Source: Geminicoccaceae bacterium (GTDB taxonomy: Bacteria; Pseudomonadota; Alphaproteobacteria; Geminicoccales; Geminicoccaceae). Taken from it: DNA of 64,000 nucleotides. The position numbers and the translations under genes are program-made. The DNA is taken from positions 186,001 to 250,000 of the forward strand of contig JANQPX010000001.1 of NCBI GenBank assembly GCA_028285265.1, written 5' to 3'. Below the pieces are notes generated by a model that ran no database searches, was not told the origin of the DNA, and worked only from the letters and a program-made list of their open reading frames with translations. Shown piece after piece: positions 17,748 through 27,489 of the stretch. The first letter of the stretch is position 1, and each line of letters starts with the position of its first letter.

Positions 17748-18125
17748 CTAAAGTGCGATCAATGCAGCGGCTACACGCCTGCCCTCTCCAACCAATACGT
17801 TGAAGGTGCGACAGGCAGCACCTGTATCCATGCTTTCGATGCCGATCTTTTTTGATCTCATCACCTCGCGCAGCGTCAAGGGCAACATCGAAAGGGAAGC
17901 GCCGCAGCCCACGATCACGATCTCAATCGCAGGATTCGTCTCGATAATCGGTTTGAGGCTTTGTAGCGTAAGTTCAGATGTCTTGCCGACGGGCCAGCTC
18001 ATCGTCTGGTCAGGCAAGACCAGAATCGAACCTTCATGCCGAACACCCGATACCTTAAAGCCAGCTCGCCCGTAGCCTTGGATGACCTGTAGGCCACCTG
18101 CCGGCGTTTGCTTGGTGAGCTCCAC
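17748..18125 (-). CDS. Mth938-domain protein (DUF498), NDUFAF3-like
   Basis: A 125-residue protein of the Mth938-like family (PF04430). The core IEIVIVGCGASLSMLPLTLR and GIESMDTGAACRTFNVLVGE fits the family, as does the lead-in GYGRAGFKVSGVRHEGSILV. The eukaryotic member NDUFAF3 assembles mitochondrial complex I, and alphaproteobacterial genes of this family are characteristically next to secF, as here (17 bases from secF). The function in bacteria is not proven. Start GTG. It is the last gene of the yajC-secD-secF unit. Confidence 0.88.
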   Translation of the reverse strand: MELTKQTPAGGLQVIQGYGRAGFKVSGVRHEGSILVLPDQTMSWPVGKTSELTLQSLKPIIETNPAIEIVIVGCGASLSMLPLTLREVMRSKKIGIESMDTGAACRTFNVLVGEGRRVAAALIAL

Positions 18126-18142
18126 GGCAGCGGCCTGTACAG

Positions 18143-19087
18143 CTATGGGCTCGCCTTTTCGGCAGATGAAGGAAGAGCGACTGATTCAGCACGCAGATTG
18201 AGGAAAAGGAGGATAGGCGACGCAATAAAAATCGACGAATAGGTACCTATCAAAACGCCCCAGATCAGCGCGAAGGTGAAGTCGCGGATCACCGGACCTC
18301 CAAAGATGTAAAGTGCTGCCAAGGCCAAAAGGGTCGTAACAGAGGTCATTAAAGTTCTGGCCAAGGTGTCATTGAGCGACCGATCGAGAAGGTCTGGAAG
18401 CAACATCTTCTTATATTTTCGGAGGTTCTCCCGCACGCGATCGTATACCACAACTGTGTCGTTAAGCGAGTAACCGACGATCGTCAGAAGGGCAGCCACG
18501 GTCGCAAGATTGAATTCTAGACCAAGCAGCGAGAAGATACCGAGCGTCAACAAAACGTCGTGTACAAGCGCAACAATCGAGCCGACAGCAAATTGCCATT
18601 CAAAACGAAACCAGATGTAAGCTAAGATGGCGATCAACGCGAACAGCACCGCCTCGGCGCTTGCGAGATACAGCTCATCGCTGACTTTAGCACCTACAGT
18701 TTCGACACGACGATAAGAGATGTCCTCACCAAACGCGTCTGCCAAAGCTTGCTTTACGCTTGTAACGGCCAGTTGGTTCGCCTGATCATCTTCTTGTTCT
18801 TCAACACGGATAAGAACATCGACAGGCGTGCCAAATTCCTGCAGCGCCACCTCACCCAGGCCAAGGTCGCTTAACGCAACGCGCATAGCGCCAATATCCG
18901 CGGCATCACCAGGCATGCGCGCTTCGATCATCGTTCCACCTTTGAAATCGATGCCGAAATTCAGCCCCTTTGTCGGCAACAAGACGACACTCATCAGTGC
19001 CAAGACACAAGAAACGACAAGTGCGATTTTGCGAAAGCTCAGGAATGGGACGTTGGTCTGATCGGGAACCAGCCGGAAACTCATCAT
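18143..19087 (-). CDS. secF: protein translocase subunit SecF
   Basis: A 314-residue inner-membrane protein of the SecDF proton-driven accessory of the Sec translocon. Family motifs include GLNFGIDFKGGTMIEARMPG near residue 45 and GYSLNDTVVVYDRVRENLRK in the membrane core; six hydrophobic helices can be traced. It helps pull exported proteins across the membrane. It lies 11 bases after secD and is clearly co-transcribed with it. Alternative start two codons later is not distinguishable (MMSF). Confidence 0.96.
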   Translation of the reverse strand: MMSFRLVPDQTNVPFLSFRKIALVVSCVLALMSVVLLPTKGLNFGIDFKGGTMIEARMPGDAADIGAMRVALSDLGLGEVALQEFGTPVDVLIRVEEQEDDQANQLAVTSVKQALADAFGEDISYRRVETVGAKVSDELYLASAEAVLFALIAILAYIWFRFEWQFAVGSIVALVHDVLLTLGIFSLLGLEFNLATVAALLTIVGYSLNDTVVVYDRVRENLRKYKKMLLPDLLDRSLNDTLARTLMTSVTTLLALAALYIFGGPVIRDFTFALIWGVLIGTYSSIFIASPILLFLNLRAESVALPSSAEKASP

Positions 19088-19098
19088 CGTTCAATACC

Positions 19099-20682
19099 TC
19101 AGACCGGAAGCATGTTCGGGCGCGAACGCCGAAGCCATGTGCTGATCAACAGACGTGTGAGCATGATCGCGGTGAACATCGATGTGACGATACCGCACCC
19201 CAATGTAACCGCGAACCCACGGATGGGACCTGAGCCGAAGGCGTAGAGGAGAACTGCCGCGATCAACGTAGTAACATTGGCATCAATGATTGTCCGCATG
19301 GCTTCACGATAGCCCGTGTCGACGGCAGCGATTGGTGATTTACCAACCCGGGCTTCCTCACGAATACGCTCAAAAACTAGGACATTTGCATCCACAGCCA
19401 TACCGATGGTCAGCACGATGCCGGCAATGCCAGGGAGCGTTAGGGTGGCCTGGAGCGAAGACAGCAATGCGGCGATCAGGATCAGATTGGCGATAAGTGC
19501 CACATTGGCGGCCACGCCAAAGACGGGACCGTAGTAAATGAGCATGAAAACCATGACGGCGACGAGACCGATCACGCCTGCCCACTTGCCGGCTGCGATC
19601 GAATCCGCGCCAAGATCTGGCCCCACGGTTCGCTCTTCGACAACGGTCAACGGCGCGGGCAACGCGCCGGCACGCAGGAGAATAGCCAGCTCATTCGCAC
19701 TTTCGACAGTAAAATTGCCAGAAATGACACCACTGCCGCCGAGAATCGGCTCATTGATCCGAGGCGAGCTAATGACGCGGTCGTCAAGAACGATAGCGAG
19801 AAGCTCGTTCACATGGTCTCTAGTGACGTTACCAAACTTTCTTGCGCCGACATTGTCGAACGTAAAACTGACTACAGGCTGATTTTGCTGATAGGTCGGC
19901 TGCGCATTGACAAGATTCTCGCCGCTGACCTCCACCCGCTTTCGTACGACGATCTGTTCAGCGCCCTCGCCTTCCTCGGCCGGCAACAACATCGATCCGG
20001 CAGGGAGATTGCCGGAAAGAGCTTGAGCTACACTTGTATCCAGATCGACCATGTGGAAGTTGAGCTTGGCCGTCTGGCCGAGCAGCCGCTTGATCGCTTC
20101 AGGATTCTTCTCGCCAGGCACCTGAACCAGGATGCGTGCAGCGCCTTGTCGTTGAATCGTCGGTTCGCGCGTGCCGACCTCATCAATCCGGCGACGAACG
20201 ATCTCTAACGATTGTTGTATCGCCGAGTTTCGAAGCTGCGTTGCGGCTGTATCGGTTAACGTGATATCGACGCGTCCGCCATCTCGCTGCACGATATCGA
20301 AGTCGGGCGTGACGACATTGGTGTTCAGCTCTCTTAAGATTCCGAGAGCCTGAGGTGCCTGCGCAACATCGACGAGGGTGAACGACGTGGTATTGCCTCG
20401 GGCACCAACACCTCGATAACGCACCCCCTCGGGCCGCAAGAGCCGTCGAATATCGTCGGCCACAGACTCCATCCGCTCTTCGACAACGACATCCACACCG
20501 ACATCAAGTAGCAGGTGCGAGCCGCCTTGAAGATCAAGGCCCAGATTGATCTGCTGATTTGGCAACCAGCTCGGCATACGCTCCATCTGCTCGCGCGAAA
20601 AAAGGTTCGGCAAGCTCAGAATGACGCCAGCTATGCAGACTGCAATGATTGACCAGATCGTCCAAGACGAGAAACGTAGCAT
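19099..20682 (-). CDS. secD: protein translocase subunit SecD
   Basis: A 527-residue SecD. It shows the N-terminal helix (WTIWSIIAVCIAGVILSLPN), the NLGLDLQGGSHLLLDV motif, the periplasmic P1 domain with RRIDEVGTREPTIQRQGAAR, and the C-terminal membrane domain with GMAVDANVLVFERIREEAR. Length matches the short SecD form of proteobacteria. It acts with SecF and YajC at the SecYEG translocon. It sits seven bases after yajC. Confidence 0.96.
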   Translation of the reverse strand: MLRFSSWTIWSIIAVCIAGVILSLPNLFSREQMERMPSWLPNQQINLGLDLQGGSHLLLDVGVDVVVEERMESVADDIRRLLRPEGVRYRGVGARGNTTSFTLVDVAQAPQALGILRELNTNVVTPDFDIVQRDGGRVDITLTDTAATQLRNSAIQQSLEIVRRRIDEVGTREPTIQRQGAARILVQVPGEKNPEAIKRLLGQTAKLNFHMVDLDTSVAQALSGNLPAGSMLLPAEEGEGAEQIVVRKRVEVSGENLVNAQPTYQQNQPVVSFTFDNVGARKFGNVTRDHVNELLAIVLDDRVISSPRINEPILGGSGVISGNFTVESANELAILLRAGALPAPLTVVEERTVGPDLGADSIAAGKWAGVIGLVAVMVFMLIYYGPVFGVAANVALIANLILIAALLSSLQATLTLPGIAGIVLTIGMAVDANVLVFERIREEARVGKSPIAAVDTGYREAMRTIIDANVTTLIAAVLLYAFGSGPIRGFAVTLGCGIVTSMFTAIMLTRLLISTWLRRSRPNMLPV

Positions 20683-20689
20683 AGCCGGT

Positions 20690-21100
20690 TCAGCCTTCTT
20701 TCTTACCGAAAAGCTGGGACATCAGACCTGTCTTTTGACTGCCTTGGGCGGCGGACGTGCCGGCATCGTTGGCAGGCTTCGCCTGTGCGGTCTTGTTCAC
20801 AACGTCTGAAATCGTCGAGCGTGCGACCCGCACGCGCACATCTTTTGCAATTTCGACCAGAACGACATCCTCGGCCTCTTCAACCTTGCTGATCGTTCCA
20901 TAGATCCCGCCGGCCGTGAGGATTTTGTCGCCGCGTTTAACGGCACCGATCATGGCCCGATGCGCCTTCATTTTTTGCTGTTGCGGGCGGATCAGGAGAA
21001 AATAGAATACGACAAAGATCAGAATCAATGGCAACATTGATACGAGAAAATCGCCGCCGCCGGCGCCGCCTGTCTGCGCAAAGGCCTCTTTGATGAACAT
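20690..21100 (-). CDS. yajC: preprotein translocase subunit YajC
   Basis: A 136-residue single-pass membrane protein. The helix LPLILIFVVFYFLLIRPQQQ and the following KKMKAH-type motif are diagnostic, then GDKILTAGGIYGTISKVEE. YajC associates with SecDF. The ATG at 21100 (MFIKEAFAQTG) is preferred because the family starts just before the Gly/Ala segment; a longer in-frame extension to 21169 looks non-coding. It has a Lys/Ala-rich C-terminal tail ending KEG. Confidence 0.95.
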   Translation of the reverse strand: MFIKEAFAQTGGAGGGDFLVSMLPLILIFVVFYFLLIRPQQQKMKAHRAMIGAVKRGDKILTAGGIYGTISKVEEAEDVVLVEIAKDVRVRVARSTISDVVNKTAQAKPANDAGTSAAQGSQKTGLMSQLFGKKEG

Positions 21101-21376
21101 AGCGTTCCTCTTGGGAATCGAACGAGTTGAACGGCCGCGGACTATAACGACGGTCAGAACAAAAGCCAATAAGACTGCCTGATCGCACGTTCCGCCTCCA
21201 TAGCACCACCCATCCCTTTATGTGGCGCCTAGTTTTGACACGTCATAGATAAGGCGTCGTCGCCGGTTGTCGAGCGAAAAAGTCGGTAATCACCGCTGTC
21301 GATAGCGAACACTGGTGAATCGCCTTCCACTTCATGGTTGATCGTTTTCAAAAGACGCCATAGCTTGCCGTCTATC

Positions 21377-22222
21377 ATGAGCAATGACAAAGTCTTAAGC
21401 CTCTTCGGTCGTTTGGTGGATGCTGTCGAGCGACTGGCGCCACCAAAACCGGCAGAAATCGATCTCGCTGCAGCTGACGCGTTTGTTTGGGAAGCCGAAC
21501 GAGCATGGCTCAGGCCTATCCCGCACATTGCGTCGGTTGGTCTGGACCTCTTGGTGGGAATCGATCGTGTCCGTGACATCCTCAAGGGTAACACCGAGCG
21601 CTTCGCCGCGGGCAAACCTGCCAATAATGCGCTTCTTTGGGGGGCTCGCGGCATGGGCAAGAGCTCACTCGTCAAGGCCATTCATCAAGAGGTCAACCGA
21701 AGCGCTCCCGGAACACTGACGCTGATCGAGATCCATCGAGAAGACATTGAAAGCCTGCCAACGCTCTTGCAACTTCTTGCGGAGGCTGATCAACGTTGCC
21801 TGTTGTTCTGCGATGATCTGAGCTTTGATGCGGGTGAAAGCAGCTACAAATCATTGAAGGCCGTGCTTGAGGGAGGTTTACAGGGCAGACCTGGAAACGT
21901 GCTGTTCTACGCGACATCGAACCGGCGACATCTTATGCCGCGTGACATGATCGAGAATGAGAGAACAACGGCGATTCATCCCGGTGAGGCCGTCGAGGAG
22001 AAGGTCTCTCTTTCCGATCGCTTTGGTCTGTGGCTTGGGTTTCATCCCTGCTCTCAGGACGATTTTCTTTCCATGGTCAACGGGTATTGCCGGGACCTCA
22101 ACATTCAAATCGATGAAGACGATCTCCGCCGCGAAGCTCTCGAATGGGCAGCGACCCGCGGGGCTAGATCAGGCCGCGTTGCCTGGCAGTTTGTCCAAGA
22201 CCTAGCAGGACGAATGCCTTGA
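21377..22222 (+). CDS. DUF815 AAA-type ATP-binding protein
   Basis: A 281-residue ATPase of the DUF815 family (PF05673). The P-loop is ALLWGARGMGKSSLVKAIHQ; Walker B is CLLFCDDLSFDAGESSYKSL; the arginine-containing sensor region reads VLFYATSNRRHLMPRDM. Members are common in alphaproteobacteria beside yajC, but their function is not established. It is transcribed divergently from yajC across a 276-base intergenic region that must hold both promoters. The ATG at 21377 follows poor upstream in-frame sequence and gives the expected family N-terminus. Confidence 0.9.
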   Translation: MSNDKVLSLFGRLVDAVERLAPPKPAEIDLAAADAFVWEAERAWLRPIPHIASVGLDLLVGIDRVRDILKGNTERFAAGKPANNALLWGARGMGKSSLVKAIHQEVNRSAPGTLTLIEIHREDIESLPTLLQLLAEADQRCLLFCDDLSFDAGESSYKSLKAVLEGGLQGRPGNVLFYATSNRRHLMPRDMIENERTTAIHPGEAVEEKVSLSDRFGLWLGFHPCSQDDFLSMVNGYCRDLNIQIDEDDLRREALEWAATRGARSGRVAWQFVQDLAGRMP

Positions 22223-22262
22223 TTGCTCATGCATTGCAAACGACGAAACAGACGTCCGCCAA

Positions 22263-23411
22263 CTAGAGTTGGCCAAGCTGACGCCCGGGCAAACCAGCGA
22301 TCATATCGGCCGGATCAACCGGTGCTTTGCCCCGCCGCAACTCAAAGTGCAATTGACTCTCGACGACGTCGCCACTGTTGCCAACTTCAGCGATCGTCTG
22401 CCCACGTCTCACCACATCCCCCTCACCAACCAAAACGGTGTCATTGTGCGCGTAGAGCGTGACGTATCCCTCTGCATGGCGCAGCATCACCAGACGTCCG
22501 TAGCCGCTCACAGCCTCGCCAGCATAAGCGACGATCCCATTTTCGGATGCACGCACTGGTGACCCTTTTCTCGCGGCGATATTCACGCCACCGCTTCGAC
22601 CACCTGCGCCTCGCTGCTCGAAGGTTCCAATCATCTCACCTAGCACAGGCCACATGAATCCCTGATCACTGAGGGGAGGAGCGGGAGCGATACTCGACGC
22701 TGGCCTGGCCGCTTCCTGCGTCCTTGCCTCGGCTCGTGCAGATTGAGATTCCCGCCTAGGGATGATCAAAACCTGTCCGGGAAGCACTTTGTACGGAGGA
22801 TCGATCCTATTGGTGGCAACAAGCTCACCCAGAGTCAGCTTATGCCGAACGGCGATCAGCGCCAAACTCTCACCTTCTGAGACAACGTGACGCTCCCCCT
22901 CGACCACAGGCTTCGGTTCAGCCTTACGGGTCCAGGAATAGGTCGATCCACTGACGCGTGCCTTGGCGGTCTCGATCGGTGATGTTGCCGGTTCGGATGT
23001 AACCCCGGCAGTCTCGACCGGTGGCAAGGATGTTTGCTTTATCTCTGGTCGCCTCGCTGGCAACGGTGCATCCTCGGGAATGCGCAGGACTTCGCCGGGA
23101 TAGAGCGTGTAGGGTGCCTGGATATTGTTAGCAGCAGCAAGTGTGGACATCCGAACGTCGTAGCGCTGCGCAATACTGCTTAAGGCATCACCTCTTGCGA
23201 CACGATAGCGGCTATTGTCGATAGGACCTCCCTGTGTGGCAATGAGCGCTTTCGCCCAGGGGACCCTGGCTCCTTCATCGATCGGGCGATAGGTCGTGCA
23301 ACCTGCGAGCATGAGCCCCAAACACATTGCAAAAGCGGCACCGCGCGCCACGTGTCGGCCTGGTGGGGATTGGAGATAAGAATACATGACACGTTGACCC
23401 GGCTTCTTCAT
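22263..23411 (-). CDS. NlpD-like lipoprotein: two LysM repeats and a degenerate M23 (LytM) domain
   Basis: About 382 residues. A lipobox LGLMLAGCTT marks an outer-membrane lipoprotein. LysM 1 (RVARGDALSSIAQRYDVRMS) and LysM 2 (HVVSEGESLALIAVRHKLTL) bind peptidoglycan. The C-terminal LytM domain has GGVNIAARKGSPVRASENG, YVTLYAHND and QLHFELRRG. The usual HxxxD zinc ligands of active LytM enzymes are missing (Asn in VNIA), as in E. coli NlpD, so it is more likely an amidase activator in cell division than a hydrolase. Start 23411 or 23387 (MYSYLQ). It is the last gene of serS-surE-nlpD. Confidence 0.88.
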   Translation of the reverse strand: MKKPGQRVMYSYLQSPPGRHVARGAAFAMCLGLMLAGCTTYRPIDEGARVPWAKALIATQGGPIDNSRYRVARGDALSSIAQRYDVRMSTLAAANNIQAPYTLYPGEVLRIPEDAPLPARRPEIKQTSLPPVETAGVTSEPATSPIETAKARVSGSTYSWTRKAEPKPVVEGERHVVSEGESLALIAVRHKLTLGELVATNRIDPPYKVLPGQVLIIPRRESQSARAEARTQEAARPASSIAPAPPLSDQGFMWPVLGEMIGTFEQRGAGGRSGGVNIAARKGSPVRASENGIVAYAGEAVSGYGRLVMLRHAEGYVTLYAHNDTVLVGEGDVVRRGQTIAEVGNSGDVVESQLHFELRRGKAPVDPADMIAGLPGRQLGQL

Positions 23412-23575
23412 TGTTACCGTCTCGACCTGAGGCTTTGTCTCTAACCCTACCAAAATGAACCGACTGTGAACATCACCAGATTTGTTGAAGTACCACTTCC
23501 ACGTTCGACCATATCATCTTGTTTTGGATCGGCCAATCTCGACATCGCCAGCGAGGCGTACTTGGCTATCGATCA

Positions 23576-24382
23576 TCAGTCGAGAGCGCGCTTGATAGGA
23601 TCGATGCTCTCCCGGTGCGTCAAGTCCATGTGGATCGGCGTGATCGAAATTTTCTGATCCACGATCGCTTGAAGATCACTTCCTGTGCTGAATGTTGTCC
23701 CTGCGCCAGGAAGACCGATCCAGACATAGGGGTGACCTCTCGGATCGTATCGCTCCTCAAGGGGCTCTCCCTGACCTTCCCGTTTGCCCTGAAACGTAAC
23801 CTGCTGCCCTGCGACGGCATCCGGTGGGCAATCCGGGAAATTCACGTTGATCAAGAGATCATCTGACCAATCGATCGCGTACAGTTTTCTGATCAAATCG
23901 GGGGAAAACTGCTCCGCCGTGCCCCATTGGATATCCTGTCGACCTCGATAGACCTGGCTCAGTGCAAAGGCCTTGATGCCGAATAGCGTCGCCTCCATAG
24001 CAGCGGCAACAGTGCCTGAATAGGTGACATCTTCAGCGAGGTTCCCGCCCCAATTCACGCCGGACAGCACGAGATCAATCGGTTTGTCCGTGACGATTGA
24101 TCTTACCGCCAGCAGAACACAGTCGGTTGGCGTGCCGTCGACTGCATACCAGTTGTCGTCGAGTCCGTAGTTCCGGGTCCGCAAGGGCCGTTGCAGGGTC
24201 AGCGAGTGGGACGCTCCACTTTGATTCGTTTCCGGCGCCACCACCCAAACGTCATCGCTTAATGATCTCGCGATGCGTTCGAGCACACGCAGACCGGGGG
24301 CATTAACGCCGTCATCATTCGTGATGAGGATCCGGGTCGAACGGTCGATCGGCATTGTTGGCGGTCGCGAGGCCTCACCCAT
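23576..24382 (-). CDS. surE: 5'/3'-nucleotidase SurE
   Basis: A 268-residue SurE phosphatase that dephosphorylates nucleoside monophosphates, thought to help in stress or stationary phase. Signature [18 protein letters not shown] contains the metal-binding Asp-Asp, and [20 protein letters not shown] gives the Ser/Asn ligands. The ATG overlaps the last codons of serS by eight bases, so the two are translationally coupled. The usual alphaproteobacterial pcm gene that often follows surE is absent here; the NlpD-like gene comes next. Confidence 0.95.
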   Translation of the reverse strand: MGEASRPPTMPIDRSTRILITNDDGVNAPGLRVLERIARSLSDDVWVVAPETNQSGASHSLTLQRPLRTRNYGLDDNWYAVDGTPTDCVLLAVRSIVTDKPIDLVLSGVNWGGNLAEDVTYSGTVAAAMEATLFGIKAFALSQVYRGRQDIQWGTAEQFSPDLIRKLYAIDWSDDLLINVNFPDCPPDAVAGQQVTFQGKREGQGEPLEERYDPRGHPYVWIGLPGAGTTFSTGSDLQAIVDQKISITPIHMDLTHRESIDPIKRALD

Positions 24383-25649
24383 GTGGCGTCAATCGCTCGA
24401 GACCGTCCAGATAGGGCCGGAGAGCCGTCGGGACCGTGATACTGCCATCCTGTTCTTGATAATTCTCCAAAATCGCGATCAAGGTACGACCGACAGCAAG
24501 GCCCGAACCATTCAGTGTGTGAACAAAGCTCGTGCCCTTCTCACCCTTTCCTCGGAAACGTGCTTTCATCCGCCTCGCCTGAAAGTCCCCGCAGTTCGAA
24601 CAACTAGAGATTTCTCTGTAGCGCGCTTGTCCAGGCAGCCAGACTTCAAGATCATAGGTCTTACGGGCACCAAAACCGGTGTCTCCTGACGACAACACCA
24701 TAACACGGTAAGGCAACTCAAGCCGCTCCAAGACCTTCCCCGCACAAGCGGTCATGCGCTCGTGCTCGTCGATCGACTGATCAGGATGCGTAATGCTCAC
24801 CAGTTCGACCTTGGTGAACTGGTGCTGACGAATCATACCCTTGGTATCCTTGCCAGCAGCACCGGCTTCGGAACGGAAGCATGGCGTATATGCTGTAAAG
24901 CGAAGCGGCAGATCGTCAGCGTCGATAATGTCGCCAGCGACCAGATTGGTCAGCGCGACTTCGGCAGTTGGTATGAGCCAGTGTCCTGTGGTCGTCTTGA
25001 AAAGATCTTCAGCGAACTTTGGCAGTTGCCCGGTTCCATAGACCGCCTCGTCTCGTACCAGCAAGGGAACCGAGACCTCCTGGTAACCATGTTCCTTGGT
25101 CTGGATATCGAGCATCAACGAAGCAATCGCACGCTCAAGCCTAGCAAGCTGATCGAACATGGTAACGAAACGTGCGCCCGACATCTTCGCAGCCCGGGCA
25201 AAGTCCATGCCTAGTCTTGCGCCGAGGTCGTCATGCTCTTTAGGTTCGAACGAAAAATTACGATGAGCGCCCCAGCGTCGCACCTCCACGTTGGCACTCT
25301 CATCTGCTCCAGACGGAACATCATCATCGAGAATATTGGGAAGGCCCGCTAAGAGGTCGTCGAGTGTGGCTACTCGCTTGCGCAGGTCCTCCTCACCCGT
25401 TTGGATTGCCTCTTTTAACGCTCCGACCTCAGACATGATATCTGTCGCATCACCGCCCGATGATCTTATCTTTCCAATCTCTTTGGAGAGTGCGTTCCGA
25501 CGCGCTTGTTTTTCCTGAATGTCGGTCTGCAGCTGACGAACGGACTCATCAAGCTCGATGATCGTCCCGGCAATTGCGGTCGCTCCTCGACGCGCAAGAG
25601 CGCGATCGAGCGAGGTAGGGTCGTCACGAACCCATTTTAGATCAAGCAC
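24375..25649 (-). CDS. serS: serine-tRNA ligase
   Basis: A 424-residue seryl-tRNA synthetase. The N-terminal coiled-coil arm (about residues 30-100) that binds the long variable arm of tRNA-Ser is visible as charged heptads. Class II motifs are present: motif 2 [20 protein letters not shown] and motif 3 [20 protein letters not shown]. The start is GTG ([11 protein letters not shown]), matching the family N-terminus. Cytoplasmic, essential. Confidence 0.97.
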   Translation of the reverse strand: MLDLKWVRDDPTSLDRALARRGATAIAGTIIELDESVRQLQTDIQEKQARRNALSKEIGKIRSSGGDATDIMSEVGALKEAIQTGEEDLRKRVATLDDLLAGLPNILDDDVPSGADESANVEVRRWGAHRNFSFEPKEHDDLGARLGMDFARAAKMSGARFVTMFDQLARLERAIASLMLDIQTKEHGYQEVSVPLLVRDEAVYGTGQLPKFAEDLFKTTTGHWLIPTAEVALTNLVAGDIIDADDLPLRFTAYTPCFRSEAGAAGKDTKGMIRQHQFTKVELVSITHPDQSIDEHERMTACAGKVLERLELPYRVMVLSSGDTGFGARKTYDLEVWLPGQARYREISSCSNCGDFQARRMKARFRGKGEKGTSFVHTLNGSGLAVGRTLIAILENYQEQDGSITVPTALRPYLDGLERLTPHG

Positions 25650-25956
25650 TGGCAGTCACATGAAGTGAGGGTTGAAAGGGCAGCACTTCCCGTAAACGAA
25701 GCGCCTCGTTGCGCTGATATAGACGCTTTCGTCCAGACTCGACAACTTGGAATGCTCTGTCAGCACTCTCACCCCCCTTGTTCCCGTGGCAACATGCGAA
25801 GGGATGTCGCGCTAGGCTTGCCCACTTGGGTGAGGATTTTGTAAACACAACGATAGGGTTGACGATCTGGCACTTATCGACCAAGGAGCTGATCGGCTCA
25901 AGACCTTCGGACCGATGCAGAGCCCTGTCGACACAAGCTTTTGGGGTACTTCGAAC
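25650..25956. other. intergenic region upstream of serS, no gene seen
   Basis: This 307-base stretch separates the divergent serS gene from a small plus-strand membrane peptide. Open frames here are short and have unconvincing composition. It should contain the serS promoter; I could not recognise a T-box, riboswitch or tRNA in it. Confidence 0.5.
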
Positions 25957-26070
25957 ATGACGCCTTTTCAGGTTTTTACCGGCACCTTTATCCTGGTCAT
26001 CATCTTCGCAGCATTGGTGGCGTTCTTGACCTATAACGCGGCGCACGGGTCGCCACTCCTGAGCTTCTGA
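25957..26070 (+). CDS. putative 37-residue single-pass membrane peptide
   Basis: An ATG at 25957 opens a 37-codon frame with one clean membrane helix, FILVIIFAALVAFLTYNAA, framed by a short polar N-terminus (MTPFQVFTGT) and a short C-tail (HGSPLLSF). Such proteins often regulate or stabilise larger membrane complexes. The ribosome site is weak (GGGG eleven bases upstream). A longer minus-strand frame across the same bases has no recognisable features. I do not recognise a family. Confidence 0.4.
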   Translation: MTPFQVFTGTFILVIIFAALVAFLTYNAAHGSPLLSF

Positions 26071-26135
26071 GTCCCCTGCCCGACTAGAACTTCAGGTGCT
26101 GAGGCTGTGATGCAGCGCCTGGGCGACGCCCTGGC

Positions 26136-26987
26136 TCAGCTCAGGTCGAGTCCGTAGATTCTGACGGCGTTTGACCGGAACAGCCTCTCCTGATTTGCAC
26201 GATCTTCATGGGCAACGACCGCTTTAGAGATCGTCATCCATTCTTTAAGGCTTGAGTTGATATTACAGACCGGCCAATCACTCCCCCAAACAACTCGATC
26301 CCAGCCGAACGATTCGATGCAATACTCGATATAGGGGCGCAACGTCGCTATGGACGCCTGCCCTGGTGCGCAATAGGCCGTGATACCGGAGATTTTGCAG
26401 GCCACATTCGGACAACGTGATAGGGCTTTGATCCCCTCTTGCCAGACGGCATCATCGCCGCCTTCGATGTTTGGCACACCACAGTGATCCAAGATGAACT
26501 GAACATTTTCACAGTCCTGCACAAGATCGACCGCAATCGGCAATTGCCTCGCTAAAAAATTAATGTCGAAAGTCAGGTTGCGAGCAGTGAGCTTCTTAAG
26601 ATTGGATCGAAAGATTGCGGTCTGCGAGACATCATCGGTCGTTTCATGAAGAATGCGGCGCAGGCCCACAACGGCCGTACCATCGACCCTATCCAGCCAC
26701 GCATCAAAGCCATCCTCATCTTCTGGTCGTGCATTGGCAATGACACCGCTGATCATCGTCGCGGGGTCGTCAACCATCTCCAGGACCATGTTGGTTTCCG
26801 CCTGCCAATCATCGCAATCCGCCTCCATGAATAGCGTTCTGTCGATGTCCATCCCTGCGCTCGCAGCGAGATAGTCGGCATAGGTGAAAGCCTGGCCTGC
26901 GAGTACCTCGATTCTCTTAGGCCACTGGTAGGAAAATCGACGGGTTTCAACCAAGTGCTGATGCGTATCGATTGTCTTGACTGTCAA
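26136..26987 (-). CDS. amidohydrolase 2 family (COG3618) metal-dependent hydrolase
   Basis: A 283-residue TIM-barrel hydrolase. The N-terminal metal motif TIDTHQHLVE is present, with later ligands in FILDHCGVPNIEGG and VVWGSDWPVCNI (catalytic Asp). COG3618 contains lactonases for sugars such as L-fuconolactone and related 2-pyrone hydrolases. It seems to be a single gene. No ATG is available at the N-terminus; a TTG with AGGA eight bases upstream gives MTVKTIDTHQH. The substrate is unknown. Confidence 0.85.
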   Translation of the reverse strand: MTVKTIDTHQHLVETRRFSYQWPKRIEVLAGQAFTYADYLAASAGMDIDRTLFMEADCDDWQAETNMVLEMVDDPATMISGVIANARPEDEDGFDAWLDRVDGTAVVGLRRILHETTDDVSQTAIFRSNLKKLTARNLTFDINFLARQLPIAVDLVQDCENVQFILDHCGVPNIEGGDDAVWQEGIKALSRCPNVACKISGITAYCAPGQASIATLRPYIEYCIESFGWDRVVWGSDWPVCNINSSLKEWMTISKAVVAHEDRANQERLFRSNAVRIYGLDLS

Positions 26988-27083
26988 CGTTCCATCCTTT
27001 CAGAGCCTTGACCCATCGCCCACAATCGCAGTGATAAAAAGGCTTTTATCCAATGTCGATCAAGGCAGCGAATAGCTTGCCAC

Positions 27084-27380
27084 TCAACGCCCGCGCGTTC
27101 GGCGACTTCGGTCGAGTTTTCGTTCGAGCCTATGAAGGGACCGACTCCGCGGTCGCTCAGTCTTGAGGCGGTTCAGCGTTTGCCCAGCGATGATGCCGTC
27201 TTGACGATTGAGTAGGTCCAAGGTGGTTGGCACCCGACCTCGACGTTGGACCGCTTGACTCTCGAGACCGTTCAATCGGTTTTCCAACACGCGCTCCCCG
27301 ACGACCTTTGTGTCAGCGGCCGAAGCGACATTCAAGAGGCTTGTGATCAACAGGATGACGGCGACGGCGTAAGCACCCAT
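27084..27380 (-). CDS. small secreted basic protein of unknown function
   Basis: A 98-residue protein with a clear signal peptide (AYAVAVILLITSLLNVASAADTK) and a very basic mature part rich in Arg and Leu: ENRLNGLESQAVQRRGRVPT, then a C-terminus of RPRSRSLHRLERKLDRSRRT type. The ATG at 27380 has a strong AAAGGAGGGG ribosome site. It is divergent from the CoA ligase gene. No family recognised; the helical mature part with NRLNGLESQ could form a coiled coil in the periplasm. Confidence 0.65.
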   Translation of the reverse strand: MGAYAVAVILLITSLLNVASAADTKVVGERVLENRLNGLESQAVQRRGRVPTTLDLLNRQDGIIAGQTLNRLKTERPRSRSLHRLERKLDRSRRTRGR

Positions 27381-27489
27381 AGCTGACCCCTCCTTTGCCA
27401 ACGTCAACTTTTCATGACCTGTCACTCGACGTGTGCCTTTCGATCAAGCTAGAACTTTTCGAGAGACGAACGAGAGGTAGAGGCTGGCT

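Noticed and set aside
25642..26046. 134-codon minus-strand frame upstream of serS
   Set aside because: It covers the serS promoter region, is rich in Cys, Arg and Asp without domain pattern, and lies opposite the better small membrane peptide.
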